From: Acidobacteriota bacterium
Lineage (GTDB): Bacteria; Acidobacteriota; Terriglobia; Bryobacterales; Bryobacteraceae
Direction of reading: 5' to 3'
Assembly (NCBI GenBank): GCA_016870915.1
Contig: VFZY01000034.1
Coordinates: 1-40,300, forward strand
DNA: 40,300 nucleotides
The notes under the pieces are model-generated. The model made no database searches and was not told the DNA's origin. It saw only the letters and a program-made list of their open reading frames with translations. Shown here in pieces: positions 1 through 8,536 of this stretch (positions are counted from its first letter, which is position 1; every line of letters begins with the position of its first letter). The position numbers and the translations under genes were made by a program.

Positions 1-1485
1 CGATGGTCGAAAGAAGCCATCCGCAGGCACTGGCCCGCCCTCGGAAAGGGGATTCTGATCAAATCCGGCACGGGAGTGAGGCGTTGGTGTATACTGTCGG
101 GGTCCGGGAGACCCAAAATGGAAATCCCGGTTGAGGATCTCCGGATCCTTTTCATCCGCCGCGAGAATTTCGTGGCACGCCGCGCAGTCCTGGCCGATCA
201 CCTTGCCGCCCGCAGCCTTGTGTTCTCCGTCGTGGCAGCGGAAGCAGCCGGGCGAGCTGGTGTGGCCGAGGTGGTTCGGGTAGTTGCCCCAGCCAAGTCT
301 CAATTCGGGGAAGACCTGGCGCGAATAGATCGCAACCAAGCCCGCAGCGGCGGCCTCAGCGTCGGGGCGGCCCGGGTAGGCAGAAGCGATGGCTTGTTTG
401 ATCGCGTTTGCCGCGGCGTCCTGGGAAGCGTAGCCGGCTTTCAAGAGTTCAAGGCCGCGTTTCTTGATACCGGGCAGAGCGGGTGAGATCTCGCCGGCGG
501 CCAGGGCTTGATCGAGCGCGACGTCCGGGTTGTCGAACTGGTGGCCGGCGCGGTTGTGGCAGTCAACGCACTGCATGGTAAAAGTGCCAGCGTTGGTGGC
601 AGGCTTGCCGGCGCCGGCACCCACGTATTCACGGGTTTCGCCGGTTCTTCTGTTACGCCAGTTGACCTTGGGTATGGTTTGACGCCCCGCATCCGTCGCG
701 GTGTAGGCGATTTCGAGATCCGGGTCCATGTGCGCACGGTGAATCCCTGAACCTCCGCCCACGCGCATCATCATGACCGTGTGGGAAGGGGAATTTCCCT
801 CGTCGTCCGCGAATCTAGTGAGCACCTTGATGCGCGGAACGGGTGAAAACTCACGGCGGTGGCAGCGCTCACAGGTTTCGACGGCGGGCATCAACCGGTC
901 CGACTCGAGGGCCGACGGGATGGGGCGCGGGTAGGAGTTCGTGGCGACCTCGACCAGTTGCCGCGTACCCGCCAACTTGGCGTCGATCCAGCCGGCGGCG
1001 CCACGGGCGACGTGACACTCGACGCATGCTACACTGCTGTGCCGCGAAACCGTATTGGTTCGGAACTGGGGCGCCATGACGTGGCAGGATTGGCCGCAGA
1101 AGGCTACGGTTTCCATGTGCTCGACCGCCTTGTAGGTGAATTGGCCGGCCAACAGTAGATTCGCCAACGTGGTGACGCTGAGGAAGATCGCCAAACGACG
1201 AACTGCCTTTCCGCGCTCCATCGGCACAGCGCTGATGTTCTGTCGAATCTGTTTCTTGGCCAGGAGGACCCCTACCGGCATTAATATGAGGCCGAAAAAG
1301 AACACCGCCGGAATGACAAGAAAAAGAAGAATGCCAACGTAGGGGTTCTCCGAGGCTTTGCCCGACGGGAAGGCCGCGACCAGCATCCAGGAGATGACAG
1401 ACGTGGTGACCAGGGCGGCGCCAGCGAGGCTGAGCCAGTGAGAGGCCAACAGCACCAGAACCGGATTGGAAGGTTTCGCAGTCAC
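1..1485 (-). CDS. Membrane-anchored multihaem cytochrome c (NapC/NirT-like N-terminus), 3' end outside window
   Basis: The frame reads leftward from a GTG at 1485 for 495 codons without a stop and leaves the window, so the C-terminus is missing. Hydrophobic segments lie at about residues 9-38, 50-75 and 95-112. The haem motifs are CGQSCH (130-135), CVECH (154-158), CERCH (205-209), CVDCH (306-310), CFRCH (414-418) and CAACH (434-438), so at least six haems. The first motif has three residues between its cysteines and is followed by VMAP, as in some NapC/NirT-like quinol-oxidising cytochromes. The likely role is electron transfer between membrane quinols and a periplasmic partner; this is inference. 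A second in-frame GTG at 1530 could be the true start. The CX3CH motif would keep simple CXXCH searches from counting all the haems. Confidence 0.85.
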   Translation of the reverse strand, partial: MTAKPSNPVLVLLASHWLSLAGAALVTTSVISWMLVAAFPSGKASENPYVGILLFLVIPAVFFFGLILMPVGVLLAKKQIRQNISAVPMERGKAVRRLAIFLSVTTLANLLLAGQFTYKAVEHMETVAFCGQSCHVMAPQFRTNTVSRHSSVACVECHVARGAAGWIDAKLAGTRQLVEVATNSYPRPIPSALESDRLMPAVETCERCHRREFSPVPRIKVLTRFADDEGNSPSHTVMMMRVGGGSGIHRAHMDPDLEIAYTATDAGRQTIPKVNWRNRRTGETREYVGAGAGKPATNAGTFTMQCVDCHNRAGHQFDNPDVALDQALAAGEISPALPGIKKRGLELLKAGYASQDAAANAIKQAIASAYPGRPDAEAAAAGLVAIYSRQVFPELRLGWGNYPNHLGHTSSPGCFRCHDGEHKAAGGKVIGQDCAACHEILAADEKDPEILNRDFHFGSPGPRQYTPTPHSRAGFDQNPLSEGGPVPADGFFRPS

Positions 1486-1782
1486 GGCAGCAGATTGCGT
1501 GACCCAGCAATTAGGCTTCCAAACTAGCACAGGGTCCGGTCCGGTTCGTGTCCCGGCGGAGGAGACGCTGTTTGTTCCGCTCCGCAGGCTGCCGCGAATG
1601 CTGAACTTCGCCGAGGGAACGAAGGCAACACTCGCGACAGGCCATGCGGAGCGGAACAACCGGCTGCGTCGCGGATCGAGGGTGCCGTCCTCGAACGCCG
1701 GGACGTCCCGGCGGACCAGCCGGATGCCAGGCCGTATCACCCGCATCGGTCAGGGTGCAACTTCAAAATCCGGATCGAAACT
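1486..1782. other. Intergenic region without a recognisable gene
   Basis: These 297 bases separate the start of the multihaem cytochrome from the stop of the upstream secreted protein, both on the minus strand. I see no convincing gene. The one clear structure is a perfect 15-bp inverted repeat, listed separately. The cytochrome promoter should lie here, but I cannot point to confident -35 and -10 boxes. Confidence 0.6.
1572..1659. repeat. Perfect 15-bp inverted repeat with 58-nt spacer
   Basis: The left arm TTGTTCCGCTCCGCA (1572-1586) is the exact reverse complement of the right arm at 1645-1659. The match stops abruptly at both ends. It could be a large hairpin in the leader of the cytochrome mRNA, the terminal repeats of a very short mobile-element remnant, or a looped operator. 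No U-run follows on either strand, so a simple terminator is unlikely. Confidence 0.7.
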
Positions 1783-2571
1783 CTACAGATCCTCCTCCCA
1801 GCGCTGTCCTGAGATTGCCTGGAATGGAGCGCCGCGATCGCGGACGCCCCATTCATTGGCGTGCTCGTTCTGCGTGGACCTGTTGAAGCGATAGCCGGTA
1901 TGACTGTTCCACCTGTCCGTGACATGCATCACCGCGCTCATCGAGATCGAGCAGGGGACCACCGTGTTGGCTACCGTTCCCCGCGCGATGCCCCGGAAGC
2001 GCGTGTCCACGTTCGTGCGGCCCGTATGCCGGAAAGCCAGCACGGAGCCCCGCACGTCAACGCGGGGAGACACCCGGCCTGAGTATGACAACCCGGCTGA
2101 TGGAGCATTGAGCGTGCGGGACTCCGTCCAGGCCGCGGCGGACGACAACTCCCGCGCCGTTGTGGCGGAGCGGAGGTTGCGGCCCCACGCGGTGGGAGAC
2201 CCGAAGTATTCCATGGTCCTGGTGGTGAAATTCACCCCGTCGCGGGAGTTCCGGCCATCATCAAGGCTCACCTTGGGCCGCCGCGTGGCATGCGCCGTAC
2301 GTCCGGCCGTGGTGAACTTCCGGACGGACGCCCAGTCGTGACTGGTGGTTAAGCGACGCAAGCCACTGGGGGCCGCCGCCGTTTTCGCCGCGTTCCCACC
2401 CGCATCCGTCAGGGCTTCGGCGCGGGCCTTGCCGCCGCCATGGCATCCTTCGCGAGCGCTGGAACTTCGCGCATGCACCGCCTTGTTGAAGGCCTCGGCG
2501 CACGGCGCCTGCCGCGGCGAAACGGATGCCGGGGCAATCACGATGCCGGCCGCTATCCCAGCGATCTTCAT
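1783..2571 (-). CDS. Secreted protein of unknown function
   Basis: This is a 262-codon frame starting at ATG 2571. Its N-terminus is hydrophobic and signal-like (MKIAGIAAGIVIAPASVS, with possible cleavage near residue 18 to 25). The rest is rich in Arg, Thr and Ser, with no domain I recognise. Third codon positions are mostly G or C, as in the neighbours, which supports real coding, but an open frame in the opposite direction covers part of it. No good Shine-Dalgarno sequence precedes the start. It lies downstream of and co-directional with the NtrC-like regulator, with a 132-bp gap that carries palindromes, so it probably has its own promoter. Function unknown; it may be a lineage-specific exported protein. 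Confidence 0.5.
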   Translation of the reverse strand: MKIAGIAAGIVIAPASVSPRQAPCAEAFNKAVHARSSSAREGCHGGGKARAEALTDAGGNAAKTAAAPSGLRRLTTSHDWASVRKFTTAGRTAHATRRPKVSLDDGRNSRDGVNFTTRTMEYFGSPTAWGRNLRSATTARELSSAAAWTESRTLNAPSAGLSYSGRVSPRVDVRGSVLAFRHTGRTNVDTRFRGIARGTVANTVVPCSISMSAVMHVTDRWNSHTGYRFNRSTQNEHANEWGVRDRGAPFQAISGQRWEEDL

Positions 2572-2673
2572 GACGCGGTTTCATGGGCACGATGGCCGCC
2601 AAATCCAACACGTTGGTTTTGTTCGGTCGAAACCGCCCGCCCGCGCGCTTCCGAGCACTTTCCTGCGTGCTGC

Positions 2674-2689
2674 CACCCAACATTGGGTG
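2674..2689. promoter_or_regulatory. Palindrome, possible operator
   Basis: CACCCAACATTGGGTG has 7-bp perfect arms around a 2-bp centre. It lies about 100 bp upstream of the secreted-protein start and just after the stop of the NtrC-like regulator gene. A second shorter palindrome, CCAAC-AC-GTTGG, lies nearby at about 2606-2617. These could be operator sites in the promoter of the secreted protein or a weak hairpin at the end of the regulator mRNA. The regulator is the nearest candidate binding protein, but nothing in the sequence proves this. Confidence 0.35.
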
Positions 2690-2703
2690 AGAACACCCAG
2701 ATG

Positions 2704-4092
2704 CTACAGCCCGTATTTCTTGATGCGGTAGCGCAGGGTATCGCGGCTGATACGAAGCAGCCGCGCCGCCTGGCTCTGATTTCCCTGCGACTGTTCGAGG
2801 GCCCGCACCAGAAGGGCCCGTTCGCTGTCTTCCAAGGTGAGCAACCCGGTCGCGGTATCGGGCGCCGCGGCCGCCACGGCGGAGGCGTCGTCCCGGTCCT
2901 CGCCTTCCACCAGGTAGGGTGGCAGGTCCACCACATCAATGGTGTCCCCCATCACCATCATGGCGGCGTGCCCGATCACGTTCTCCAATTCACGGACGTT
3001 GCCCGGCCAATGGTGCCTTCCCAGCACAATCTCGACGCGCCGCGTGATTCCCCGGATGGGCTTGTGGTACATCTCGGCGAAACGGGCCACGAAATGGCGC
3101 GTGAGGAGTGCCAGATCGCCCACCCGCTCCGCCAGTGGCGGCGCCGCGATCTCCACCATCGAAAGCCTGTAGAACAGATCTTCGCGGAACGTCCGCCCGG
3201 CCACAGCCTGCCGCAGGTCCCGGTGCGTGGCGGCAATGACGCGGACATCCACTTTCCGCGGCGCAAGCGACCCCAGCCGCTGCACCTCCTGATTCTGGAT
3301 CGCTCGCAGCAGCTTGGCCTGCGTGGCCATCGGCATGTCACCGATTTCGTCCAGAAACAGCGTCCCCTTGTGCGCATGTTCGAACAACCCCACCTTGTCC
3401 GATGCCGCACCCGTGAAGCTGCCCCGCACATGGCCGAACAACTCACTCTCAAACAGCGTCTCCACAACGGCGGAGCAGTTCAACACCACGAAATGCCCTT
3501 GGGCAACGGGGCTCAACTTGTGCAGCGCCTGCGCGATCAGGTCCTTGCCGGTGCCCGTCGCTCCCGTCACCAGCACGGTGCGGAAGTGCGGCGCTACACG
3601 CTCGACGCGCGAAAACAACTCCCACATCCTGGGGCTGTTGCCCACCAGGCCGAAAAACTCGCAACTGCGGGCCAGTTCCGTTTGCAGGTTCTGAGCCCGC
3701 AGGCGCCGGCGTACGCTCACCAGAATCTCGTCGATCCGCTTCCGGATTGAAGCCACCGGCACCGGCTTATTCCAGTAATCGGCCGCGCCCTTCTTGATGG
3801 CCTCCACGGCCGTCTCGGTGGAGTAGTGCGCGGTCATCAGGATCACTTCAATGGAAGGATCAAACGAAACGATGCGCTCCAGCACGTCAAGCCCGCTGAG
3901 CTTCGGCATGCGGAGATCGGTCAGCACAATGTGCGGATGCCGGGTATACACCAGGTCGAGCGCTTCCTCCGGATCGGGCGCAGTGAGGATCTCCAACTCC
4001 GGCCGGCGCAGCGCCGTGCTCAGAAGTTCCAGACTGCCGGCGTTGTCGTCGACGATCAGAAGTGTCACTGGCGCAGTGGTGGTGGGCTCCAT
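2704..4092 (-). CDS. NtrC-family sigma-54-dependent response regulator
   Basis: A protein of 462 residues with three parts. The receiver domain (about 1-125) has the D15-D16 pair, phospho-acceptor D59 in LTDLRMP, and the Lys of NKP. The AAA+ sigma-54 activation domain (about 145-375) has Walker A GATGTGKD and Walker B LFLDEIGD, plus WPGNVREL. The C-terminal Fis-type helix-turn-helix has NQSQAARLLRISRDTLRYRI. The sigma-54-contacting loop reads GSFTGA instead of the usual GAFTGA. I chose ATG 4092, which falls 17 nt after the kinase stop; a TTG at 4146 would overlap the kinase end. The kinase immediately upstream is almost certainly its partner. After phosphorylation it should activate transcription with sigma-54; the target genes are unknown. 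Confidence 0.93.
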   Translation of the reverse strand: MEPTTTAPVTLLIVDDNAGSLELLSTALRRPELEILTAPDPEEALDLVYTRHPHIVLTDLRMPKLSGLDVLERIVSFDPSIEVILMTAHYSTETAVEAIKKGAADYWNKPVPVASIRKRIDEILVSVRRRLRAQNLQTELARSCEFFGLVGNSPRMWELFSRVERVAPHFRTVLVTGATGTGKDLIAQALHKLSPVAQGHFVVLNCSAVVETLFESELFGHVRGSFTGAASDKVGLFEHAHKGTLFLDEIGDMPMATQAKLLRAIQNQEVQRLGSLAPRKVDVRVIAATHRDLRQAVAGRTFREDLFYRLSMVEIAAPPLAERVGDLALLTRHFVARFAEMYHKPIRGITRRVEIVLGRHHWPGNVRELENVIGHAAMMVMGDTIDVVDLPPYLVEGEDRDDASAVAAAAPDTATGLLTLEDSERALLVRALEQSQGNQSQAARLLRISRDTLRYRIKKYGL

Positions 4093-4108
4093 CAGGAATG
4101 TTCTAATT

Positions 4109-5665
4109 CTAACGGGACCTGAACCCTCCACCCAGCAGCCCTTCAAGCGCGCCCGTCAGCGCCCGCTTGCTCACTGGCTTGGTGAGTTGCACCGCCCCGC
4201 GGGGACGGGCGATTTTCTGGTCGGACGAGGAGACCACAACCACCCGGGGACCTGGATCAGCGTTTTCCGCTGCCGGAATGATCGCATCGATCACGCCTTC
4301 AACCGAGACCGGGTCCAAATCGAGCAGCAGAAGCTCCGGGTGTAACTCGCCGGTGAGCTTTCGCGCCCGTGCCGGCGAGGATGTGGCCACCACATCCACA
4401 CCCGCGGGACGAAGATATTCCGCAAGCAGTTCGGCCTCGCGGTATACCCCTTCCACCAGCACCGCCAGCGGCCGCGGCTCCGTGTCCATCACACCTTTGG
4501 CGGTGAACAGGAACGAACTTCCCAACCCCAGCCCGCTCTCCACCCAAAGATCGCCGCCCTGCTGGATCACCATCTGCGCCGCGATCGGGAGTCCCAATCC
4601 GGTGCCCTCGGGCAACCCGTGCGTCGTGGCACCCACTTGAAAGAACTTCTCGAAAATCGCCGGCTGGTTCTCCGGAGCAATCCCAATCCCGGAATCCGTC
4701 ACCCGCACCAGGGCCACCTGCCCGCGCACCGCCGCCGCGATCTGAATGCGCCCGGATTCCCTGGTGAACTTGATCGCGTTCGAGATGAGGTTGATCAGAA
4801 TCTGCTTGAATCGCAACCGGTCGGCTTCAATCCAGGAACCGGCCGGCACGGCGGTCTCCACGCGCAGGTCCTTGGCGGAAATCTGCAACTCCCAGGCTGC
4901 CACCACCTCATCCACCACTTCCGGCAGGCTGAAGCGCTCAGGGCGGTACTCCATGCGCCCGGATTCGATCCTGCTGATGTCGAGCAGGTCATTGATAATC
5001 GCCAGAAGGTGGCCTGAGTCGTCGCGAATGTTCGTTACGAACCGCTTCTGCCGGTCGTTCAGCGGACCCTCCAGTTCCTCCGCCAGCAGATCCGCAAAGC
5101 CAATGATGGTGTGCAGTGGCGACCGCAATTCGTGGCTGACGCTGGACAAGAACTCGGTCTTCAGCCGGCTGGACCTTTCCACGTCGGCGTTGCGCTGCTC
5201 AAGCTGGCGATTCCTCTCCTCAAGCTCCGCCGTGAACTGCTCGCGCAACTGCCGCATCTGTTCGGATGCCCTACGGCGCTCCGTCACATCTCGGACAATG
5301 GCGATCGTCAGTTTCTCCCCGTCGCATTCCACCGAGCTGAGAGAAATCTCCACCGGCAGAAGATGACCGTCTTTCCGCACGCCTTCGAGTTCCATGCCCA
5401 GGCCCATCGGCCGGTTGATTGGCCGGTTGCGATATCCGGCGAGGTGCCCTTCGTGAGCACGGCGCGCGGGGGCTGGAACCAGCATTTCCACATTCGCGCC
5501 CAGCAGTTCATCACGGCTATACCCGAACATCGCGACCGCAGTCGCGTTGGCAAAAACAATCCTCCCGGCCGCGTCCACCTGGAAAATCGCGTCGGGCGCC
5601 GCGTCCAGCAGTGCAACCATGCGGGCGGACTTACCCTCTGCACCTGGTGCCATGGATTCACTCAT
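4109..5665 (-). CDS. PAS sensor histidine kinase with C-terminal degenerate receiver domain
   Basis: A protein of 518 residues with no membrane segment, so probably cytoplasmic. It has a PAS domain (about 15-130), a short coiled coil (about 132-168), HisKA with H178 in SVSHELRSP, and HATPase with the N box NLISNAIKF (292-300), DSGIGI and GTGLGLP. A receiver-like fold follows at about 400-512. That last domain keeps D449 and the Lys of TKP (K496), but the usual acidic pair is replaced by E405-G406, so normal Mg-dependent phosphorylation is doubtful. It is the first gene of a two-gene minus-strand operon with the NtrC-like regulator, and is divergent from the Oar-like receptor gene across 80 bp. 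The start ATG 5665 has a GGAAG about 11 nt upstream; ATG 5653 is an alternative. Confidence 0.92.
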   Translation of the reverse strand: MSESMAPGAEGKSARMVALLDAAPDAIFQVDAAGRIVFANATAVAMFGYSRDELLGANVEMLVPAPARRAHEGHLAGYRNRPINRPMGLGMELEGVRKDGHLLPVEISLSSVECDGEKLTIAIVRDVTERRRASEQMRQLREQFTAELEERNRQLEQRNADVERSSRLKTEFLSSVSHELRSPLHTIIGFADLLAEELEGPLNDRQKRFVTNIRDDSGHLLAIINDLLDISRIESGRMEYRPERFSLPEVVDEVVAAWELQISAKDLRVETAVPAGSWIEADRLRFKQILINLISNAIKFTRESGRIQIAAAVRGQVALVRVTDSGIGIAPENQPAIFEKFFQVGATTHGLPEGTGLGLPIAAQMVIQQGGDLWVESGLGLGSSFLFTAKGVMDTEPRPLAVLVEGVYREAELLAEYLRPAGVDVVATSSPARARKLTGELHPELLLLDLDPVSVEGVIDAIIPAAENADPGPRVVVVSSSDQKIARPRGAVQLTKPVSKRALTGALEGLLGGGFRSR

Positions 5666-5745
5666 TGCAATTGAGCTTCCACTCTACCGCTCCGGGGAGT
5701 ATGGCTGACAGTTCGCTTGCTGGGTTACCCTGGAAGCAACTGGAC

Positions 5746-8532
5746 ATGAAGGCCACGGAGGTATTCTGCGCCCTGGCGGCCGCCTGCGCCGCCTTCGCTC
5801 AACCCGTGCCGCGCCCGGCCCCCCGACCCTCCACACCCGCCGGTGAACTGGCCAAGGCCGCGGACGAGTTTCGCACGGTGACGCGCAATCTGGGCCTGCG
5901 CCCGGACTCCCCGGCCACAGTTCGCACCACCAACATCAGCGGACCACGCTGGCACGGCCGGCTTTTCCACAACATTCGCAACAACTCCTTTGACGCCGTG
6001 CCGCATGAAGTCACCCAGCGAGGAGGCCAGCGCGGCCTTCTCCGCCGGAATCAGTTCGGATTCAACGCAAGCGGACCCTTGCCCTTCAAGGTCTTGAGCC
6101 AACCCACCTTCCTGACCGTTACCTTTGAAGGCATGCGCGAAAAGGCCGGCCGCGCGGATCTTCGCACAATCCCCACGGCACTGGAACGGACGGGAGACTG
6201 GTCGCGGGTGGTCGATCAGGCGGGCCGGCCGCTCCCGATCTTCGATCCCGCCTCAACGGCACCGAACCCGGCTTTTGACGCCGCGCGGCCGGTCACGGCT
6301 TCGAACCTTCAATTCAACCGAGCTCCCTTCCCGGGGAACATCATTCCCAGGCAGCAGCTCGATCCGCGGGCCCAGCAACTCCTGCGTCACTACCCGGCCC
6401 CGAACGCCGACGCCGGCCCGTTTGACCGCAACAACTTCTTCGCGTTCAACCCGGAGGTGAATTCCGCCAACGGCGTCATCCTCCGCGCCGATCAGCCCCT
6501 TACCAACCGGCACCGCCTGGGCTTCCACCTGAACTATTCGAACGGCCAGGACGGAGTGGCCGCCATCTTCAACACACCCGCCAACCCCAGTTCGGTGAGC
6601 CGCGACCGGCGCAACCGCGCGGGCACTCTGGAACACGTCTTCACCGTTTCGCCCCGCACGCTCAACACCGCCACCATCAGCGCCTCGTCCGATCAGTACC
6701 TCAACCGCCCCGAACTCGACGAATCGGGCAAGCCGTTCGGCAGCTACCGATTTCAGCCTTATCTCTCCATGGGACGCTCCTATCCCAACGCCCGCAACAT
6801 CCGCAACGTTTTCGCCGCCACCAACAGCCTGGGAACCCGGCGCGGCCGTCATCACTATCGCGTGATTGGCCAGCTGATCCGGGAACAGATCAACACGCTC
6901 TATCCTCAATACCCGGAGGGGCGTTTTCAATTCTCCGCCAACCTCACCAGCCTCCCGGGCATCGTCAATACCGGCCATGCTTTTGCCAGTTTCCTGCTGG
7001 GCGGCCCGGAGTACGCGGAACGCAGCATCGCGATTTCACCCTCCTATTTCCGCCGGTCCCGCTACTACTTTGGCCTGCGCGACCAGATCGAGTTGCGGAG
7101 CGGCCTTACGGTGAGCCTGGCTCTCAACATCGAAGGCGGCACCCCGCGTGTCGAGCGATACAACCGCCAGTCCACTATCTCCCTTTCCGCCATCAATCCG
7201 GTGAACGGCCTTCCCGGAGCCATGACCATCGCCGCGCACGACGGGAACGGCCGGGCGTTCCAGCCGACGGTCTGGAAGCCCGAGCCCTCGGCGTCTCTTG
7301 CCTGGAATCTTCTGGGCGACACCAAGAGCGTGCTGCGCGCCGGCTACTCACGGTCCTATTCGCCGCTGCCCATGTATTTCAGCCAGTGGGGCACCCAGGC
7401 GTTCAACGGCAACCCCACGTGGTATTCACAGAATCCGCAACTGGAGCCTGCCATCTGGCTGAACCGCGGCTTTCCGCCCCTGCAGCGCCCCTTCCCCGAC
7501 CTGCGTCCCGAATCCGCCAACGAAACCACGGCGGATCTTGCGGAGCCCCGCGGCCTGCAGCCCACCTATCAGTCCGCTTCGCTTTCCCTGGAACGCGAGT
7601 TGCCGGGCGCTATGCTGCTCACCATCGGGTGCGGACACCAGACCGGCCGCAACCTGTTTCTGAGCAATAGCGGATCGAACCCCAACCACATTCCCCCCTC
7701 CGCCCTTGTCCATCGCGACCGCCTGAATAGTGAAAGCTTCAAGCGCACTCTTCGGCCCTTCCCGCACTTTCAGCGTTTCGACGTCTACTCCTCATGGCCC
7801 GAAGGCCGGTACCAGCGCGATGCCGCGCAGCTTCGTCTGGAGAAGCGGACTTCAAACGGACTCTCGCTTGCCGCCTACTACGAGTTCTCAAAGCAGATGG
7901 ACAACTATTCCGGTCCATCCGGCGTGCAGGACTTTTCGAACCGCCAGAACGAATGGTCGCTCACCTCAAGCAATGCGCCCCATCGGGTTTCGCTGACGTA
8001 CCTCTATGAGCTGCCCTTCGGCGGCAATCGCGCCCTGTGGAATTACCAGGATTGGCGCCGGCATCTGGTGGACGGGTGGTCCGTGAGCGGGGCCACGTCG
8101 GTTGCGAGCGGCGAGCCCGTCGCGCTTCGCCCTCAGTTCAACAACACGGGCGGCATCATCGATGCGCTGAACGTAAACCCCGTGCCCGGGGCCGATCCGC
8201 ACGTTGCGAACCCTGGCCCGAATCGCTGGTTCAACCCCGCCGCATTCGTGCAGCCGCCCGATTTCACGCTTGGCGCGGCGTCGCGGACGCATCCTTCCCT
8301 GCGCATGCCCGGCGATCAGAACCACGATCTCTCGCTCAACAAACGGATCGGCCTGAGCGCCGAGCGCTCGATCGAGTTCACGGCCGTCGGCCTGAACTTC
8401 CTGAACCTTGCCAACTGGACGGACCCCGACACCACCATCGGCACCCTGAACGCGCCGAACGTCAACGCCGGCCGCATCATTGGGTCGCGCGGCGGGCGCG
8501 TCATTCAACTCGGACTGCGGTTTAGCTTCTGA
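5746..8532 (+). CDS. Oar-like TonB-dependent-receptor barrel protein lacking the usual N-terminal domains
   Basis: A protein of 928 residues with a signal peptide (MKATEVFCALAAACAAFA, cleavage near residue 18). After a short Pro-rich linker it enters the Oar-type pattern directly (WHGRLFHNIRNN, RRNQFGFNASGPLPF, FLTVTFEGMREKAGR), followed by long beta-barrel sequence ending in LGLRFSF, a typical outer-membrane terminal strand with final Phe. The carboxypeptidase-regulatory-like domain and most of the plug, present in the second Oar protein of this window, are missing. It may therefore be an outer-membrane barrel or surface protein that no longer works as a TonB-gated transporter. ATG 5746 follows TGGAAG by about 9 nt; ATG 5701 is in frame upstream. 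It is divergent from the kinase/NtrC pair, which may control it. Confidence 0.85.
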   Translation: MKATEVFCALAAACAAFAQPVPRPAPRPSTPAGELAKAADEFRTVTRNLGLRPDSPATVRTTNISGPRWHGRLFHNIRNNSFDAVPHEVTQRGGQRGLLRRNQFGFNASGPLPFKVLSQPTFLTVTFEGMREKAGRADLRTIPTALERTGDWSRVVDQAGRPLPIFDPASTAPNPAFDAARPVTASNLQFNRAPFPGNIIPRQQLDPRAQQLLRHYPAPNADAGPFDRNNFFAFNPEVNSANGVILRADQPLTNRHRLGFHLNYSNGQDGVAAIFNTPANPSSVSRDRRNRAGTLEHVFTVSPRTLNTATISASSDQYLNRPELDESGKPFGSYRFQPYLSMGRSYPNARNIRNVFAATNSLGTRRGRHHYRVIGQLIREQINTLYPQYPEGRFQFSANLTSLPGIVNTGHAFASFLLGGPEYAERSIAISPSYFRRSRYYFGLRDQIELRSGLTVSLALNIEGGTPRVERYNRQSTISLSAINPVNGLPGAMTIAAHDGNGRAFQPTVWKPEPSASLAWNLLGDTKSVLRAGYSRSYSPLPMYFSQWGTQAFNGNPTWYSQNPQLEPAIWLNRGFPPLQRPFPDLRPESANETTADLAEPRGLQPTYQSASLSLERELPGAMLLTIGCGHQTGRNLFLSNSGSNPNHIPPSALVHRDRLNSESFKRTLRPFPHFQRFDVYSSWPEGRYQRDAAQLRLEKRTSNGLSLAAYYEFSKQMDNYSGPSGVQDFSNRQNEWSLTSSNAPHRVSLTYLYELPFGGNRALWNYQDWRRHLVDGWSVSGATSVASGEPVALRPQFNNTGGIIDALNVNPVPGADPHVANPGPNRWFNPAAFVQPPDFTLGAASRTHPSLRMPGDQNHDLSLNKRIGLSAERSIEFTAVGLNFLNLANWTDPDTTIGTLNAPNVNAGRIIGSRGGRVIQLGLRFSF

Positions 8533-8536
8533 CGCG

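Noticed and set aside
2440-3750. Plus-strand open frame of 436 codons
   Set aside because: It is opposite the NtrC-like regulator, has Pro/Arg/His-rich nonsense-like composition and no domain.
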